In this document: in pieces, positions 37,838 to 46,310 of the stretch
Numbering within the stretch: position 1 is the first letter of the stretch
Layout of the letters: every line of letters starts with the position of its first letter
From: Desulfopila inferna
Lineage (GTDB): Bacteria; Desulfobacterota; Desulfobulbia; Desulfobulbales; Desulfocapsaceae
NCBI RefSeq assembly: GCF_016919005.1
Contig: NZ_JAFFQE010000002.1
Span: forward strand, 62,001 to 126,000
DNA: 64,000 bases
Reading direction: 5' to 3'
Made by a program: the position numbers and the translations under genes
The notes under the pieces: model-generated
Told to the model about the DNA's origin: nothing
Seen by the model: only the letters and a program-made list of their open reading frames with translations
Database searches by the model: none

Positions 37838-38776
37838 ATGACACAGGACAACAACGATAAAACCAAGGGCAGCCGGAGAAATTTCCTCAAAGGACTCTCT
37901 ATCGCCGCGGCAGCAGGCAGCGCCTCGCTCGTTACCGGCTGCCTTCCCGATGTCAGTGAAGCCTCCAGTGAAACGTTGAAGCTGAAATGGCAGGAATTCT
38001 TCAAAAAAAATTACCGCCTGATGACCGCTGCTGAAAAAGAAGAGACTGTGGCCAGACTGGAACGGCTGGCCAAACTGCAGAATGATCGTGAAGTCAGGAT
38101 AGACACCACCCCTCCCCGGGAGAAGGTACTCTTCGGTTATGCCTTCAATGTCACCCGCTGTGAGGGCTTCATGGAATGTGTTACCGCCTGTATCAAGGAA
38201 AACAATCTCGACCGCAAGGCCAACACCCAATATATCCGTGTTTTTGAAATGGAACCTGGTCAGCTCGATCCCAGTACCGGAGACGGCAAATATTATCACG
38301 AAGTTCCAGTGGAAAACAAATTTTACATGGCCACCCAGTGTTTCCACTGCGAGAATGCCCCATGTACCAAGGCATGCCCTACCAAGGCCACCTGGCGCGA
38401 GCCTGACGGCATTGTAGTAGTCGATTATGACTGGTGTATCGGCTGCCGCTACTGCCAGGCCGCCTGTCCTTACTACGGCCGAAGATTCAACTGGGGCAAA
38501 CCCGATATCCCGGAAGATGAGATCAATCCCAGGCAGCATTACCTGGGCAACAGGGTTCGGCCTAAGGGCAAGATGGAAAAATGCACCTTCTGTATCCAGC
38601 GCAGCAGGGAGGGGAGACTTCCCGCCTGCGTCGAGGCCTGTCCCACCGGGGCCAGGGTATTCGGCAATTTGCTGGATCCCGACAGCGAAATTCGTTTCGT
38701 GCTCAAGAACAAAAAGGTTTTCAGAATGCGCGAGGAGTTGGGGACAGACCCCAAGTTCTGGTATTTCATCGATTGA
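37838..38776 (+). CDS. NrfC/DsrO-like 4Fe-4S subunit with Tat signal
   Basis: This 312-residue protein begins with the Tat motif RRNFLKG and contains four ferredoxin-type cluster motifs: CEGFMECVTAC, CFHCENAPCTKAC, CIGCRYCQAAC and CTFCIQRS with CVEAC. In the first, the expected C-x2-C-x2-C-x3-C becomes C-x2-F-x2-C-x3-C, so one ligand is missing. The partner would be the NrfD protein encoded next. The stop codon TGA adjoins an inserted element; before insertion it would have been TAA. Confidence 0.85.
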   Translation: MTQDNNDKTKGSRRNFLKGLSIAAAAGSASLVTGCLPDVSEASSETLKLKWQEFFKKNYRLMTAAEKEETVARLERLAKLQNDREVRIDTTPPREKVLFGYAFNVTRCEGFMECVTACIKENNLDRKANTQYIRVFEMEPGQLDPSTGDGKYYHEVPVENKFYMATQCFHCENAPCTKACPTKATWREPDGIVVVDYDWCIGCRYCQAACPYYGRRFNWGKPDIPEDEINPRQHYLGNRVRPKGKMEKCTFCIQRSREGRLPACVEACPTGARVFGNLLDPDSEIRFVLKNKKVFRMREELGTDPKFWYFID

Positions 38777-38940
38777 CGTCGTAAAAAGCCCGATCTCCCG
38801 CGTTGCAGGTTTTTAGCAGGCCTTCGACATACTACCTGTATTGTCGAAGACCTGCTAAAAACACTGCGCCTGGTATATCGAACTTTTTATCTAGCAATTT
38901 AAGAGCTTCGTGGCAACTTTTTACGAGATTATCATCGATT
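38766..38940. mobile_element. 157-bp palindromic MITE-like element with 9-bp target duplication
   Basis: The element occupies 38775-38931. Its ends carry TCGTAAAAAG (38779-38788) and CTTTTTACGA (38915-38924). Its centre is a long hairpin at 38810-38861, with arms TTTTTAGCAGG-CTTCGACA and the inverse. TCATCGATT flanks both sides (38766-38774 and 38932-38940). It lies between the nrfC-like and nrfD-like genes and changes the nrfC stop codon from TAA to TGA without changing the protein. It encodes nothing. Confidence 0.75.
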
Positions 38941-38959
38941 AACTATTTGAGGATCCCCC

Positions 38960-40192
38960 ATGGAATCAAGCCCCCGCACAGGTTTTCGCGCCTTTCTTTT
39001 CGACGTCATCAAATGGAACGTCCAAGGCGGCGCCGGAATGCAGATATACCGCCTCATCCTGGTTGCCGGAATGGCTCTGGGAATATATGCCTATTCAATC
39101 CAGGCCCGTGAAGGGCTTACGGTTACCGGCATGAATGACATCGTCAGCTGGGGGTTTTATATCTCCAACTTCACCTTCCTGGTAGGAGTGGCGGCCGCGG
39201 CGGTCATGCTGATACTACCCGCGTACGTGTTTCATGACCCCGATTTCCACCGAGTGGTGATTATCGGTGAAGGTGTTGCCGTCGGCGCACTGGTGATGTG
39301 CCTCACCTTCATTCTTGTGGATCTTGGAGGGCCGCTGCAGGCCTGGCATCTTATCCCGGTCATCGGCATCTTCAATTTTCCCTCATCGATCCTGGCCTGG
39401 GATGTCCTGGTGCTCAACGGCTACCTGCTGCTCAATGCTCTGGTACCCCTGTATATTCTCTACAACCATTATCACGGCAGGAAGGCCGATGAGAGAAAAT
39501 ACCGTCCCTTTGTCTTCCTGGCCATCTTCTGGGCCTTCTCAATTCATATGGTAACGGCATTCCTTTACCAGGGACTGCCGGCCCGTCCCTTCTGGAACAA
39601 TCCGCTGCTGGGCCCCAGATTCCTGGCTTCAGCGTTCGCAGCCGGACCTGCACTGATTACTTTGACCCTTGCCGTCATCCATAACCTCACCGAATACAAG
39701 ATCGACAAAAAGGTGTTCAACAAGCTGCGTTTGATCATTGTGGTCTCGGCGATAATCAACCTGATCATGCTCTTCTCCGAGGTTTTTAAAGAGTTCTACT
39801 TCCAGACCCATCATTCAATTTCGGCAGTCTATCTTTTTTTCGGACTTGACGGCCACAGTGCACTTGTCCCCTGGATATGGACCTCCATCGGTATGAATAT
39901 CATCGCCACCCTGGTACTTGCCTTCAACCCCGGTAAAAATAATCCCAAGGTCCTTCTGCCCGCCGCCGCTCTTCTTTTCATCGCCATCTGGATGGAGAAG
40001 GGAATCGGTCTGATAGTCCCGGGTCTCATCCCCTCGCCCCTTGGTGAGGTCGTCGATTACCTGCCGTCCTGGATTGAACTGGCGGTTACAGTCGGTATAT
40101 TCTGTCTCGGCCTGTCTGTCGTCACTTTCCTGATCCGTGCAGCTCTTGTCATCGAAGACAGATATGAACAAAGCGCCTCGATCGGGACATAG
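38960..40192 (+). CDS. NrfD/DsrP-like membrane subunit
   Basis: This 410-residue integral membrane protein has about ten hydrophobic helices and belongs to the NrfD/PsrC family, closest in length to DsrP- and Qrc-type subunits. It contains the segments SWGFYISNFTFLVGVAAAAV and LGGPLQAWHLI typical of the group. It should oxidise menaquinol and pass electrons to the NrfC-like subunit. Together with NapA and two tetraheme cytochromes it would form a Nap complex with an NrfCD anchor. A GAGGAT ribosome binding site precedes the ATG. Confidence 0.88.
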   Translation: MESSPRTGFRAFLFDVIKWNVQGGAGMQIYRLILVAGMALGIYAYSIQAREGLTVTGMNDIVSWGFYISNFTFLVGVAAAAVMLILPAYVFHDPDFHRVVIIGEGVAVGALVMCLTFILVDLGGPLQAWHLIPVIGIFNFPSSILAWDVLVLNGYLLLNALVPLYILYNHYHGRKADERKYRPFVFLAIFWAFSIHMVTAFLYQGLPARPFWNNPLLGPRFLASAFAAGPALITLTLAVIHNLTEYKIDKKVFNKLRLIIVVSAIINLIMLFSEVFKEFYFQTHHSISAVYLFFGLDGHSALVPWIWTSIGMNIIATLVLAFNPGKNNPKVLLPAAALLFIAIWMEKGIGLIVPGLIPSPLGEVVDYLPSWIELAVTVGIFCLGLSVVTFLIRAALVIEDRYEQSASIGT

Positions 40193-40226
40193 GAATGCGA
40201 ACCCGAGCTCAGTGCCCCGGCTCTTC

Positions 40227-40805
40227 CTAAAAGGAGCCCCAGCCGCCTTCGCCGATACCGGGTGGAAACTGGTTCAGAATCGCCTCCACCATGCTGTTCA
40301 CCATGTCGGTGAGATTTTCCGGCGTTGAATGACTGGGGATCCTTTCAGAACCCTTGCCGCGCCATACCAAGGTCACAGGATTGGTGGAATAGAAGTTTAT
40401 CACCAGCATCCCCAGGTCGTACTGATGAATATCGGGAGCGGCATTAATGCCGATTCCGCCATAGCGATAATATGAACCCACCCCGAAACCAAAACGGGTT
40501 CTGAAGGGATCGGACTCCAGCCTGGTTGTAACTGAAAAATCATAACCTACAAGAAAATCCGGCCTATCGCTTTGCACGTAACCCTTCTGCTGCAGCACAC
40601 GATCGATGGCCCGATAAAATCGTTTATGCAGCAAAGGATTTCTCTCCATGAGTTTCTCTCCTTCCGGTGCCACCTCCGATCTCCAGTCATAGGTCCGGAA
40701 ATCCATGAAATCGACTCCTGCATCATAATCCTGACTCACCTGCACAGCCGAGCAGCCGGTCATTAGGAAAAAGAGTATGCAGAAAAGGGGGGATGTCATT
40801 CTCAT
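40227..40805 (-). CDS. DUF4136 lipoprotein
   Basis: This 192-residue protein starts with a lipoprotein signal whose lipobox is LMTGC (Cys18). The mature part shows DUF4136 features: VSQDYDAGVDFMDFRTYDW near the start, a central GYDFSVTTRLES and the closing VTLVWRGKGS. DUF4136 proteins are envelope lipoproteins of unknown role. It converges with the nrfD-like gene. Confidence 0.85.
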   Translation of the reverse strand: MRMTSPLFCILFFLMTGCSAVQVSQDYDAGVDFMDFRTYDWRSEVAPEGEKLMERNPLLHKRFYRAIDRVLQQKGYVQSDRPDFLVGYDFSVTTRLESDPFRTRFGFGVGSYYRYGGIGINAAPDIHQYDLGMLVINFYSTNPVTLVWRGKGSERIPSHSTPENLTDMVNSMVEAILNQFPPGIGEGGWGSF

Positions 40806-41014
40806 AATTCCTCCTGTGATTAGTATGTTACAGATTTCTATCTAGTTTTTTGCGAGAAAAGAATCTATCTAAAGGTGCTTATACTCCTCAAGGGGTACTG
40901 TAAAGAGTCCAGCTCCGCTGGGTTAAACTTATGATGAATCGGCCACCACCTTTACTCCTTTACTTCTCCGCTTTCTCATAATAGGACATTGAGCATCAAT
41001 GAATAGAAACTCAA
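40806..41014. other. Intergenic region with repeat-like motifs
   Basis: CTTATACTCCTC and ACTGTAAAGAG at about 40877-40906 resemble a sequence at 18366-18402. CCAGCTCCGCTGGGTTAA at 40910-40927 resembles the core of the 44.2 and 50.0 kb repeat. No gene is seen. Confidence 0.4.
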
Positions 41015-41479
41015 GTGCAAGGAACAACTTCCATTGGAAACATTGTCATTTCGGCATGCCACCGCAAAATCCATGACTTCTGCGAGCGTCGGGCCCACTT
41101 TGATGAGGGACGGTTCGTGGAGCAGTACGGCGATAATGGACATAAGCTGGGCTACTGCCTCTATAAAGTAGGTTGCAAGGGTCCGGCTACCTACAACAAC
41201 TGCCCGGCTGTACGCTGGAACAATGTGGGCACCTGGCCTGTGGGCATAGGTCATGGGTGTGTGGGCTGCTCCGAACCGGATTTCTGGGATAACATGTCAC
41301 CCTTCTATGAGCGTCTGCCGGGAATACAGCTGCCTTTGGCCGGAAAAGGCACCGTCACCGGAGCAACCGAAGCCGGCTTCAAGGTTCTCGGCATCACAGC
41401 TGCGGCAATTGGTATCCATGCCGCGGTGGGTATAGGCAAAAAGCTTATCAGCAGCAAAAAAGATTCTGACGAGGAATAA
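41015..41479 (+). pseudogene. [NiFe] hydrogenase small subunit, C-terminal fragment
   Basis: From codon 18 onward (position 41066) the sequence matches the C-terminal half of a respiratory [NiFe] hydrogenase small subunit: KIHDFCERRAHFDEG, GYCLYKVGCKGPATYNNCP and CVGCSEPDFWDN. These carry the ligands of the medial and distal iron-sulfur clusters. A C-terminal membrane helix (VLGITAAAIGIHAAVGIG) follows. The N-terminal half with the Tat signal and the proximal cluster is absent; the sequence before 41066 has no similarity. The fragment cannot make a working subunit. The large-subunit fragment follows after 16 bases. Confidence 0.88.
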
Positions 41480-41495
41480 AGGCAAGGGAGGAGGC

Positions 41496-42622
41496 ATGGC
41501 ACAGCGAATAGTGGTTGATCCTCTCACCAGGATCGAAGGTCATTTACGAATAGATGCAGAAGTGGAAAACGGAGAAATCACCAAAGCCTGGTCCTCCGGC
41601 CAGATGTTCAGGGGCATCGAAACCATTCTCCAGGGCCGTGATCCGCGCGATGCCTGGCTGTTCACTCAGCGCATCTGCGGGGTATGCACCACCGTCCACT
41701 CCATTGCCTCCGTCAGATGCGTGGAAAATGCCCTGGGCCTCGAGGTTCCCATGAACGCCCAGTACATCCGCAACCTGGTTATATCGATTCATGCCCTGCA
41801 TGATCATATTGTGCATTTTTATGTGCTCTCGGCACTCGACTGGGTGGATGTAGTCTCGGCCCTCTCCGCTGACATCAACAGGACCGTGCAGCTGGCACAG
41901 AGCATTTCCGACTGGCCCGGCAACAGCGCCGGCAGATTCAGAACCGTTCAGGCGAAGATCCGGGCTGTGGTCGACAGCGGACAACTTGGGCCTTTTGCCA
42001 ACGCCTACTGGGGCCACGCGGCCATGAAGCTGCCACCGGAGGCCAACCTGATGGCGGTGTCCCACTACCTGGAAGCCCTGGATTACCAGCGCAAGGCCAC
42101 AGAGGCTTAGGCATTATTTCCGGCAAGAATCCGCATATACAGAATTTGCTGGTGGGCGGGATCGCCGCTGCCATCAACCCTGACAGCGAAGCGGCTCTCA
42201 ATGTCGAACGACTCTACTGGGTCAGACAACTGGTGGAGGAAGTGCGGGCCTTCGTCCACCAGGTATATGTACCCGATGTCATAGCCATCGCAGCCTTATA
42301 TAAGGATTGGCTGCCATATGGTAAGGGCATCACCAACTACCTGGCCGTCCCGGAAATGATATTGAATCGGGAAGCCACCGCCTTCGATTTTCCCGGAGGT
42401 ACCATTATGGATGGTGACCTCGACACCACCAAACCCATCGACAACCATAACTCCCCTTATTTTCGCGATAATGTGGCGGAGAGCGTCGCCCATTCCTGGT
42501 ATGAAGGCTCCTGGGTTCTTTGTAATGAAATAAGCACCAGATGCAGGGAGGGGGAGCGAATAAAATCAGCTCATTTCTTTAAGACATTTTTAGAGAGGAT
42601 ATTACAGGTCTGGCTGATTTGA
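41496..42622 (+). pseudogene. [NiFe] hydrogenase large subunit, frameshifted and truncated
   Basis: The first 204 codons match a hydrogenase large subunit (VVDPLTRIEGHLRID, then the N-terminal Ni ligands RICGVC). A TAG at 42108-42110 stops this frame. Similarity resumes in another frame as IISGKNPHIQNLLVGG; one inserted T (GCTTTAGGC) would join them. Similarity then breaks off at about 42512, after VAHSWYEGS, and the remaining codons to 42622 look unrelated. The C-terminal Ni ligands (DPCxxC) are missing. The gene is therefore dead at both a frameshift and a truncation. A good GGGAGGAGG ribosome binding site remains at the start. Confidence 0.88.
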
Positions 42623-42834
42623 TCATAGATGATGACAGCCTTGCCAGTCTTCAGTTGATCTACTACCTCCCCGATCATTTTCTCCAGCGGCACCTCCCAT
42701 TCGCCATAATCGGTGCCCTCCCGGGTGATAAATTCTTCCACCAGAGCCAGCAGAATATCGGGTTCGAGCTGATCGCAGGGAATCCTGACCGAGGTGTGGG
42801 GCATGTCCATTGGAACTTTTTTCTCTTCTACCAT
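42571..42834 (-). CDS. YheU-family small protein (UPF0270)
   Basis: This 87-residue protein matches the YheU family: the segment IPCDQLEPDILLALVEEFITR and EGTDYGEWEVPLEKMIGEV with a closing KTGKAVIIYD. Function is unknown. It overlaps the degraded tail of the hydrogenase on the other strand and lies 21 bases downstream of the ferredoxin-like gene, with which it may be co-transcribed. Confidence 0.82.
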   Translation of the reverse strand: MVEEKKVPMDMPHTSVRIPCDQLEPDILLALVEEFITREGTDYGEWEVPLEKMIGEVVDQLKTGKAVIIYDQISQTCNILSKNVLKK

Positions 42835-42855
42835 ATCTCAGGGGAGCCGGTTAAA

Positions 42856-44022
42856 TTATTTGATGCCCAGGCCGCGCAACACCTTGGTTTTTATACCACT
42901 GAGCAGAAAAGGGGTGAAGCGCTTCTTCTCTTTAAGGATCTTGACGAAAAGATCCTTTTTCTTTTCCGGAATCGGCGGGCGCGTGCAAGGAGTAAGGGAG
43001 ATGGATCCGGTTTTACAGGCGGAAATGCAGGCCCCGCACCCGAGACAGATGTCCTCATCTATAATGAGCCGGCGTTTTTCCTCCTTGACCAGCGGAGTCA
43101 GCCCCAGGGCCTTGACGTTGCAGGTCGATACGCAGAGACCACAGCCGAGACAGGTTTCAGGATTGACGGCAAGGGTATAATTTGCCTTGGCTATACCGTT
43201 GGTGTAGCCCTGCAGCACACCTCCCAACAGCTCGCAGCAGCAGGAACAGCAGTTGCAGATGAAGGAAGGCTTATGGCGGATGTTGTCGGTTATATGGGTG
43301 AGGTTGTACTCTCGTGCGGTATCCAGAACCTTGAGCAGCTGCTCCTTGCTTCTTTTTTCTGCAAAGCCCCTCCGGGTCATGAATTTGGCGGCTGTGCCCA
43401 GGGAGATGCAGATCCCTTGAGTCGGTGCATTCCTGTCACAGCTCTCGCCCAGATGCTCTTTTTTATGTCTGCAGTAGCATTGTCCGACGGCGCCGAAACT
43501 CGACTGTTTGATTATTTCTCTGGCACTCTCATAGGTGGTGACTACCGATGAAACCGGAATATGCTCTTCATAGGGCAGAGATCTGGTCAGCTGGGTCGTG
43601 CTGCCGAAAAACTCCTGGGCCTGGCCCTTATCGTCATAGAGATATTCGGTCATCAGCCTGGCAAGTTCAACCACCGGAAGATCGGCGCGCTGCTTCATGA
43701 AGGTAAATTCGAAAAACCCGATCAAGCCCGGCATAAGCAGATAATAAGTGGTCTTGCCGTACTGCAGATCCATCACCAGTCCCTTGTCGGCCATACCGTC
43801 CAGAATACTCAGGAGTTTGTCCTCATCCATTGCCGTGGCCCGCTTCAGCTCGTTGATGGTCGATTCCTGCAGGGGAAAGCGCGAGGCGACATAGGCTTCG
43901 TCTTCCGAAAAAAGATGGGTGAGGATCTGCCGCAGTTTTTCGTTATCGAAAAGGCCGATAGGGTAGCGGTTTAATCTGTCGATGAGCGGAACCAGATTTT
44001 TTTTGGCGCCATGATGTCCCAT
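42856..44022 (-). CDS. 4Fe-4S protein with N-terminal winged-helix-like domain
   Basis: This 388-residue protein has three parts. The N-terminal 100 residues look like a winged-helix module (STINELKRATAMDEDKLLSIL with GMADKGLV). A middle region has cysteine motifs including CYCRHKKEHLGESC and CNCCSCCCELLGG. The C-terminus is a two-cluster ferredoxin (CLGCGLCVSTCNVKAL and CLGCGACISACKTG). Similar proteins occur in many sulfate reducers, and no function is established. The ribosome binding site AGAAGGAG precedes the ATG. An intergenic element lies directly upstream. Confidence 0.75.
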   Translation of the reverse strand: MGHHGAKKNLVPLIDRLNRYPIGLFDNEKLRQILTHLFSEDEAYVASRFPLQESTINELKRATAMDEDKLLSILDGMADKGLVMDLQYGKTTYYLLMPGLIGFFEFTFMKQRADLPVVELARLMTEYLYDDKGQAQEFFGSTTQLTRSLPYEEHIPVSSVVTTYESAREIIKQSSFGAVGQCYCRHKKEHLGESCDRNAPTQGICISLGTAAKFMTRRGFAEKRSKEQLLKVLDTAREYNLTHITDNIRHKPSFICNCCSCCCELLGGVLQGYTNGIAKANYTLAVNPETCLGCGLCVSTCNVKALGLTPLVKEEKRRLIIDEDICLGCGACISACKTGSISLTPCTRPPIPEKKKDLFVKILKEKKRFTPFLLSGIKTKVLRGLGIK

Positions 44023-44035
44023 TGCTTCTCCTTCT

Positions 44036-44338
44036 GTAACTATTCAGGTTGATCCGCTTTATTTGGCCAACTACGTGTCTGTAACTGTTTAGTACCCTAA
44101 TCCTGAAAAACTGCCAAAGAAAACAAGAAAACGGAAACTGTGCCTTAAAAACCAGCAGGTTGAGTCTACTGCCAAGGTACTTATCCAGCTCAGCTGGGTT
44201 AGAGGTAAGCACCCTGACGGGCATAAACTAACTCCGACTCCGGGTGAGCCATATGTCCATAAGCAGGGTGGTTAGCTATACATTAGGTATGCTGGACGCC
44301 TTGATTCGTGGACAGATGGTGTGCTGCTGAATAGTTAC
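44036..44338. repeat. 303-bp intergenic element with 12-bp terminal inverted repeats
   Basis: GTAACTATTCAG at 44036-44047 and its exact inverse CTGAATAGTTAC at 44327-44338 bound this element, which fills almost the whole gap between two genes. The left part (44088-44200) is an inverted copy of a sequence at 49966-50083. The right part has GCATAAACTAACTCCGACTCCG, the inverse of a motif found at 10656 and 63595 (shown here in pieces of at most 20 bases: GCATAAACTA, ACTCCGACTCCG). No reading frame is credible. Confidence 0.65.
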
Positions 44339-44346
44339 CTCCTTCT

Positions 44347-46050
44347 CTACATATTCATGCGATAGGCATCCTTCAGGGAAAGTACCTGTTCCTGAAAAAC
44401 CCGGTTGAAAGCGTCCTGATCCCTCTTCGGCTTGATGATCATTTTTTTGAAAATTTCTTCCTGCTCATCACTGTTATCATATCCCAGCACCATCTGCAAA
44501 GCAGAGTTGGAAAAGTCACGGATCAGGAAGCTGAATATCTGCTCCAGCAGGTCATCATCCACTCCATACTCATCTTTATGCTCAAGGATAAGCTGCGCGT
44601 AGACTATCAGGGTAAAAAGTTCGCCTGCGGCCAGCATATAATCGATATTGGCGCTCTGCTCCTTTGAGGGCGGCGCGCTGATCAGCAAGGAACGGAAGAG
44701 TTCAACCTGCTCTTTGAAGATATCTATATTGGCCGAGCTCACGCCACGATAGGCAAGCCGGTAATCGGGAAAGCGGACATCGGCCAACCCGCCGGTATAC
44801 TGATGAAAGAGATAGGAATCATCACCCTCTTCTTTTTTCACGGGAATCTCAGGATAGTCGAGCGGCTCAAAAAAGTAGTTGCGCACAAATTTGATGATCA
44901 GCGCCATATTAACGTGCTCGGTACCTTCGAGCTTGGGCAGCATGCCGATATCACGAATGGCCATTTCGAAATAGGTGTCCTGCTCGTAGCCCTTGGCGGC
45001 TATAACCTCATGGAGAAGACCGACAACCTTTTCGCCCTGGCCGGTAACCTTCATTTTGACAATCGGGTTAAAAAGCAGATATCTCCGATCCTGATCGGAA
45101 GCAGCGCGCAGATAATCAGCGGCACGATGGGCAAACAGCTTCATTGCCGCCAGGCGGGCATAGGATTCGGTGAAAAGCTTTTTGACATGAGGAAAATCCG
45201 TAACTTTGCGATGATAAAGCTCTCTTGATGCCGCATGATTGAGTGCCTCATAAAAGGCGTGCGTAGCGATGCCGATGGAGGCACAGCCCAGTTCATATTT
45301 GCCGATATTGACGGTATTCAAAGACGAGTTCCAGGCGAGTTTTCCCCGGGAGAGAATATCCGCCTCGGTGATAGGATAGTCATGCAGGGCATATTCGGAG
45401 ACATAGGCCTGGCGCACCCCGGATGTATCAATCTTTTTCACGCATTCATACTGCGGGTGATCGGAACGAACCGCAAAGAAGACATACTCATCGCTGCCGT
45501 CTATTTTAGCAAAGGTCGATACCAGGGCGGCGCAGTTACCGTTGCCGATGTAATATTTAGAGCCTCGGGCCAGATAGCTGCCGTCTTCCTGGGGATAGAG
45601 CTTCATTTCGCTGGAGTAGAGGTCGGCGCCATGCTCCTTTTCGGAAAGGCCGAAGGCAAAAACTCCGCCGTCCCGCAGCATTTGCGCGGTCTTCTTCTTG
45701 ATTTCCTCGTTGTCCCCCATCCAGATAGGGCCCAGGCCCAGAATAGTCACCTGCCAGGCATACCAGTAACAGAGGCCGTAAAAGGCCAGCACTTCGTTAT
45801 ATTCACTGAGGCGCCACATATCCCATCGGGTGGTACCATCCCCATATTCCTGTGGAGTAAGCAGGGTGGCAAATATCTTTTCTTTCTTAATAAACTGCAG
45901 AAAATCCTCATACCAGATCATGGACTGATCATCTTCCTTTATTTTCTGCAACCCTTTGTTCTCAAAGAATTGGATGGTTTTCTCCACCAATTCACGCGAG
46001 AGTGCATCAGCATGGTCTCGCTGGTATTTCGACGGGTTAAAGAGTATCAC
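44347..46050 (-). CDS. Acyl-CoA dehydrogenase family protein (567 residues)
   Basis: This large acyl-CoA dehydrogenase has FGLSEKEHGADLYSS and ARGSKYYIGNGN in its FAD/substrate region and LEGTEHVN, which carries the catalytic glutamate. The sequence diverges from the short-chain type at 28 kb, with an N-terminal extension (residues 1-60) and a long C-terminal helical region. The acyl-CoA substrate is unknown, perhaps a long-chain or branched one. It stands between two repeat elements and is not in an obvious operon. Confidence 0.85.
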   Translation of the reverse strand: MILFNPSKYQRDHADALSRELVEKTIQFFENKGLQKIKEDDQSMIWYEDFLQFIKKEKIFATLLTPQEYGDGTTRWDMWRLSEYNEVLAFYGLCYWYAWQVTILGLGPIWMGDNEEIKKKTAQMLRDGGVFAFGLSEKEHGADLYSSEMKLYPQEDGSYLARGSKYYIGNGNCAALVSTFAKIDGSDEYVFFAVRSDHPQYECVKKIDTSGVRQAYVSEYALHDYPITEADILSRGKLAWNSSLNTVNIGKYELGCASIGIATHAFYEALNHAASRELYHRKVTDFPHVKKLFTESYARLAAMKLFAHRAADYLRAASDQDRRYLLFNPIVKMKVTGQGEKVVGLLHEVIAAKGYEQDTYFEMAIRDIGMLPKLEGTEHVNMALIIKFVRNYFFEPLDYPEIPVKKEEGDDSYLFHQYTGGLADVRFPDYRLAYRGVSSANIDIFKEQVELFRSLLISAPPSKEQSANIDYMLAAGELFTLIVYAQLILEHKDEYGVDDDLLEQIFSFLIRDFSNSALQMVLGYDNSDEQEEIFKKMIIKPKRDQDAFNRVFQEQVLSLKDAYRMNM

Positions 46051-46081
46051 TTTGATTAATCTCCCCTGTATATTTTTAAAT

Positions 46082-46245
46082 ATGATTACCCTTGAAACTC
46101 AGCATCTCCTGGCCCAGGCCGGGACTGCTCTTTTCATCGGGACGCCTTAAACCCGTCCATGGGGGCTTCGCTGCAGCCGTCCGGGCTGCAGAGACCCATG
46201 AAAAGAGCAGTCCCTACCTTGAGCTGAGGCTTAGAGGTAATAAGG
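46082..46245. mobile_element. MITE-like element, copy 1
   Basis: The element starts ATGATTACCC and ends GGTAATAAGG, with CTCAGC and GCTGAG further in. GGGACTGCTCTTTTCAT at 46121-46137 is inverted at 46198-46214 as ATGAAAAGAGCAGTCCC, giving a long hairpin. Perfect 8-bp direct repeats TTTTAAAT flank it (46074-46081 and 46246-46253). It is 164 bp long and closely resembles the element at 61416-61581. The reading frame it contains is a by-product of the repeat. Confidence 0.8.
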
Positions 46246-46310
46246 TTTTAAATTCAAATTGGTTACGCCTTCTGAATCCCGCCATCAGCGAAACCTCTCA
46301 GTCGGCCCTG

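Noticed and set aside
38810-38861. Intrinsic terminator between nrfC and nrfD
   Set aside because: The stem is flanked by paired T/A runs and no uridine tract follows on either strand; it is better explained as the core of the inserted element.
42108-42110. TAG in the hydrogenase large subunit as a possible pyrrolysine codon
   Set aside because: Similarity after the TAG continues in a different frame, not the same one, so a single-base frameshift explains it better.
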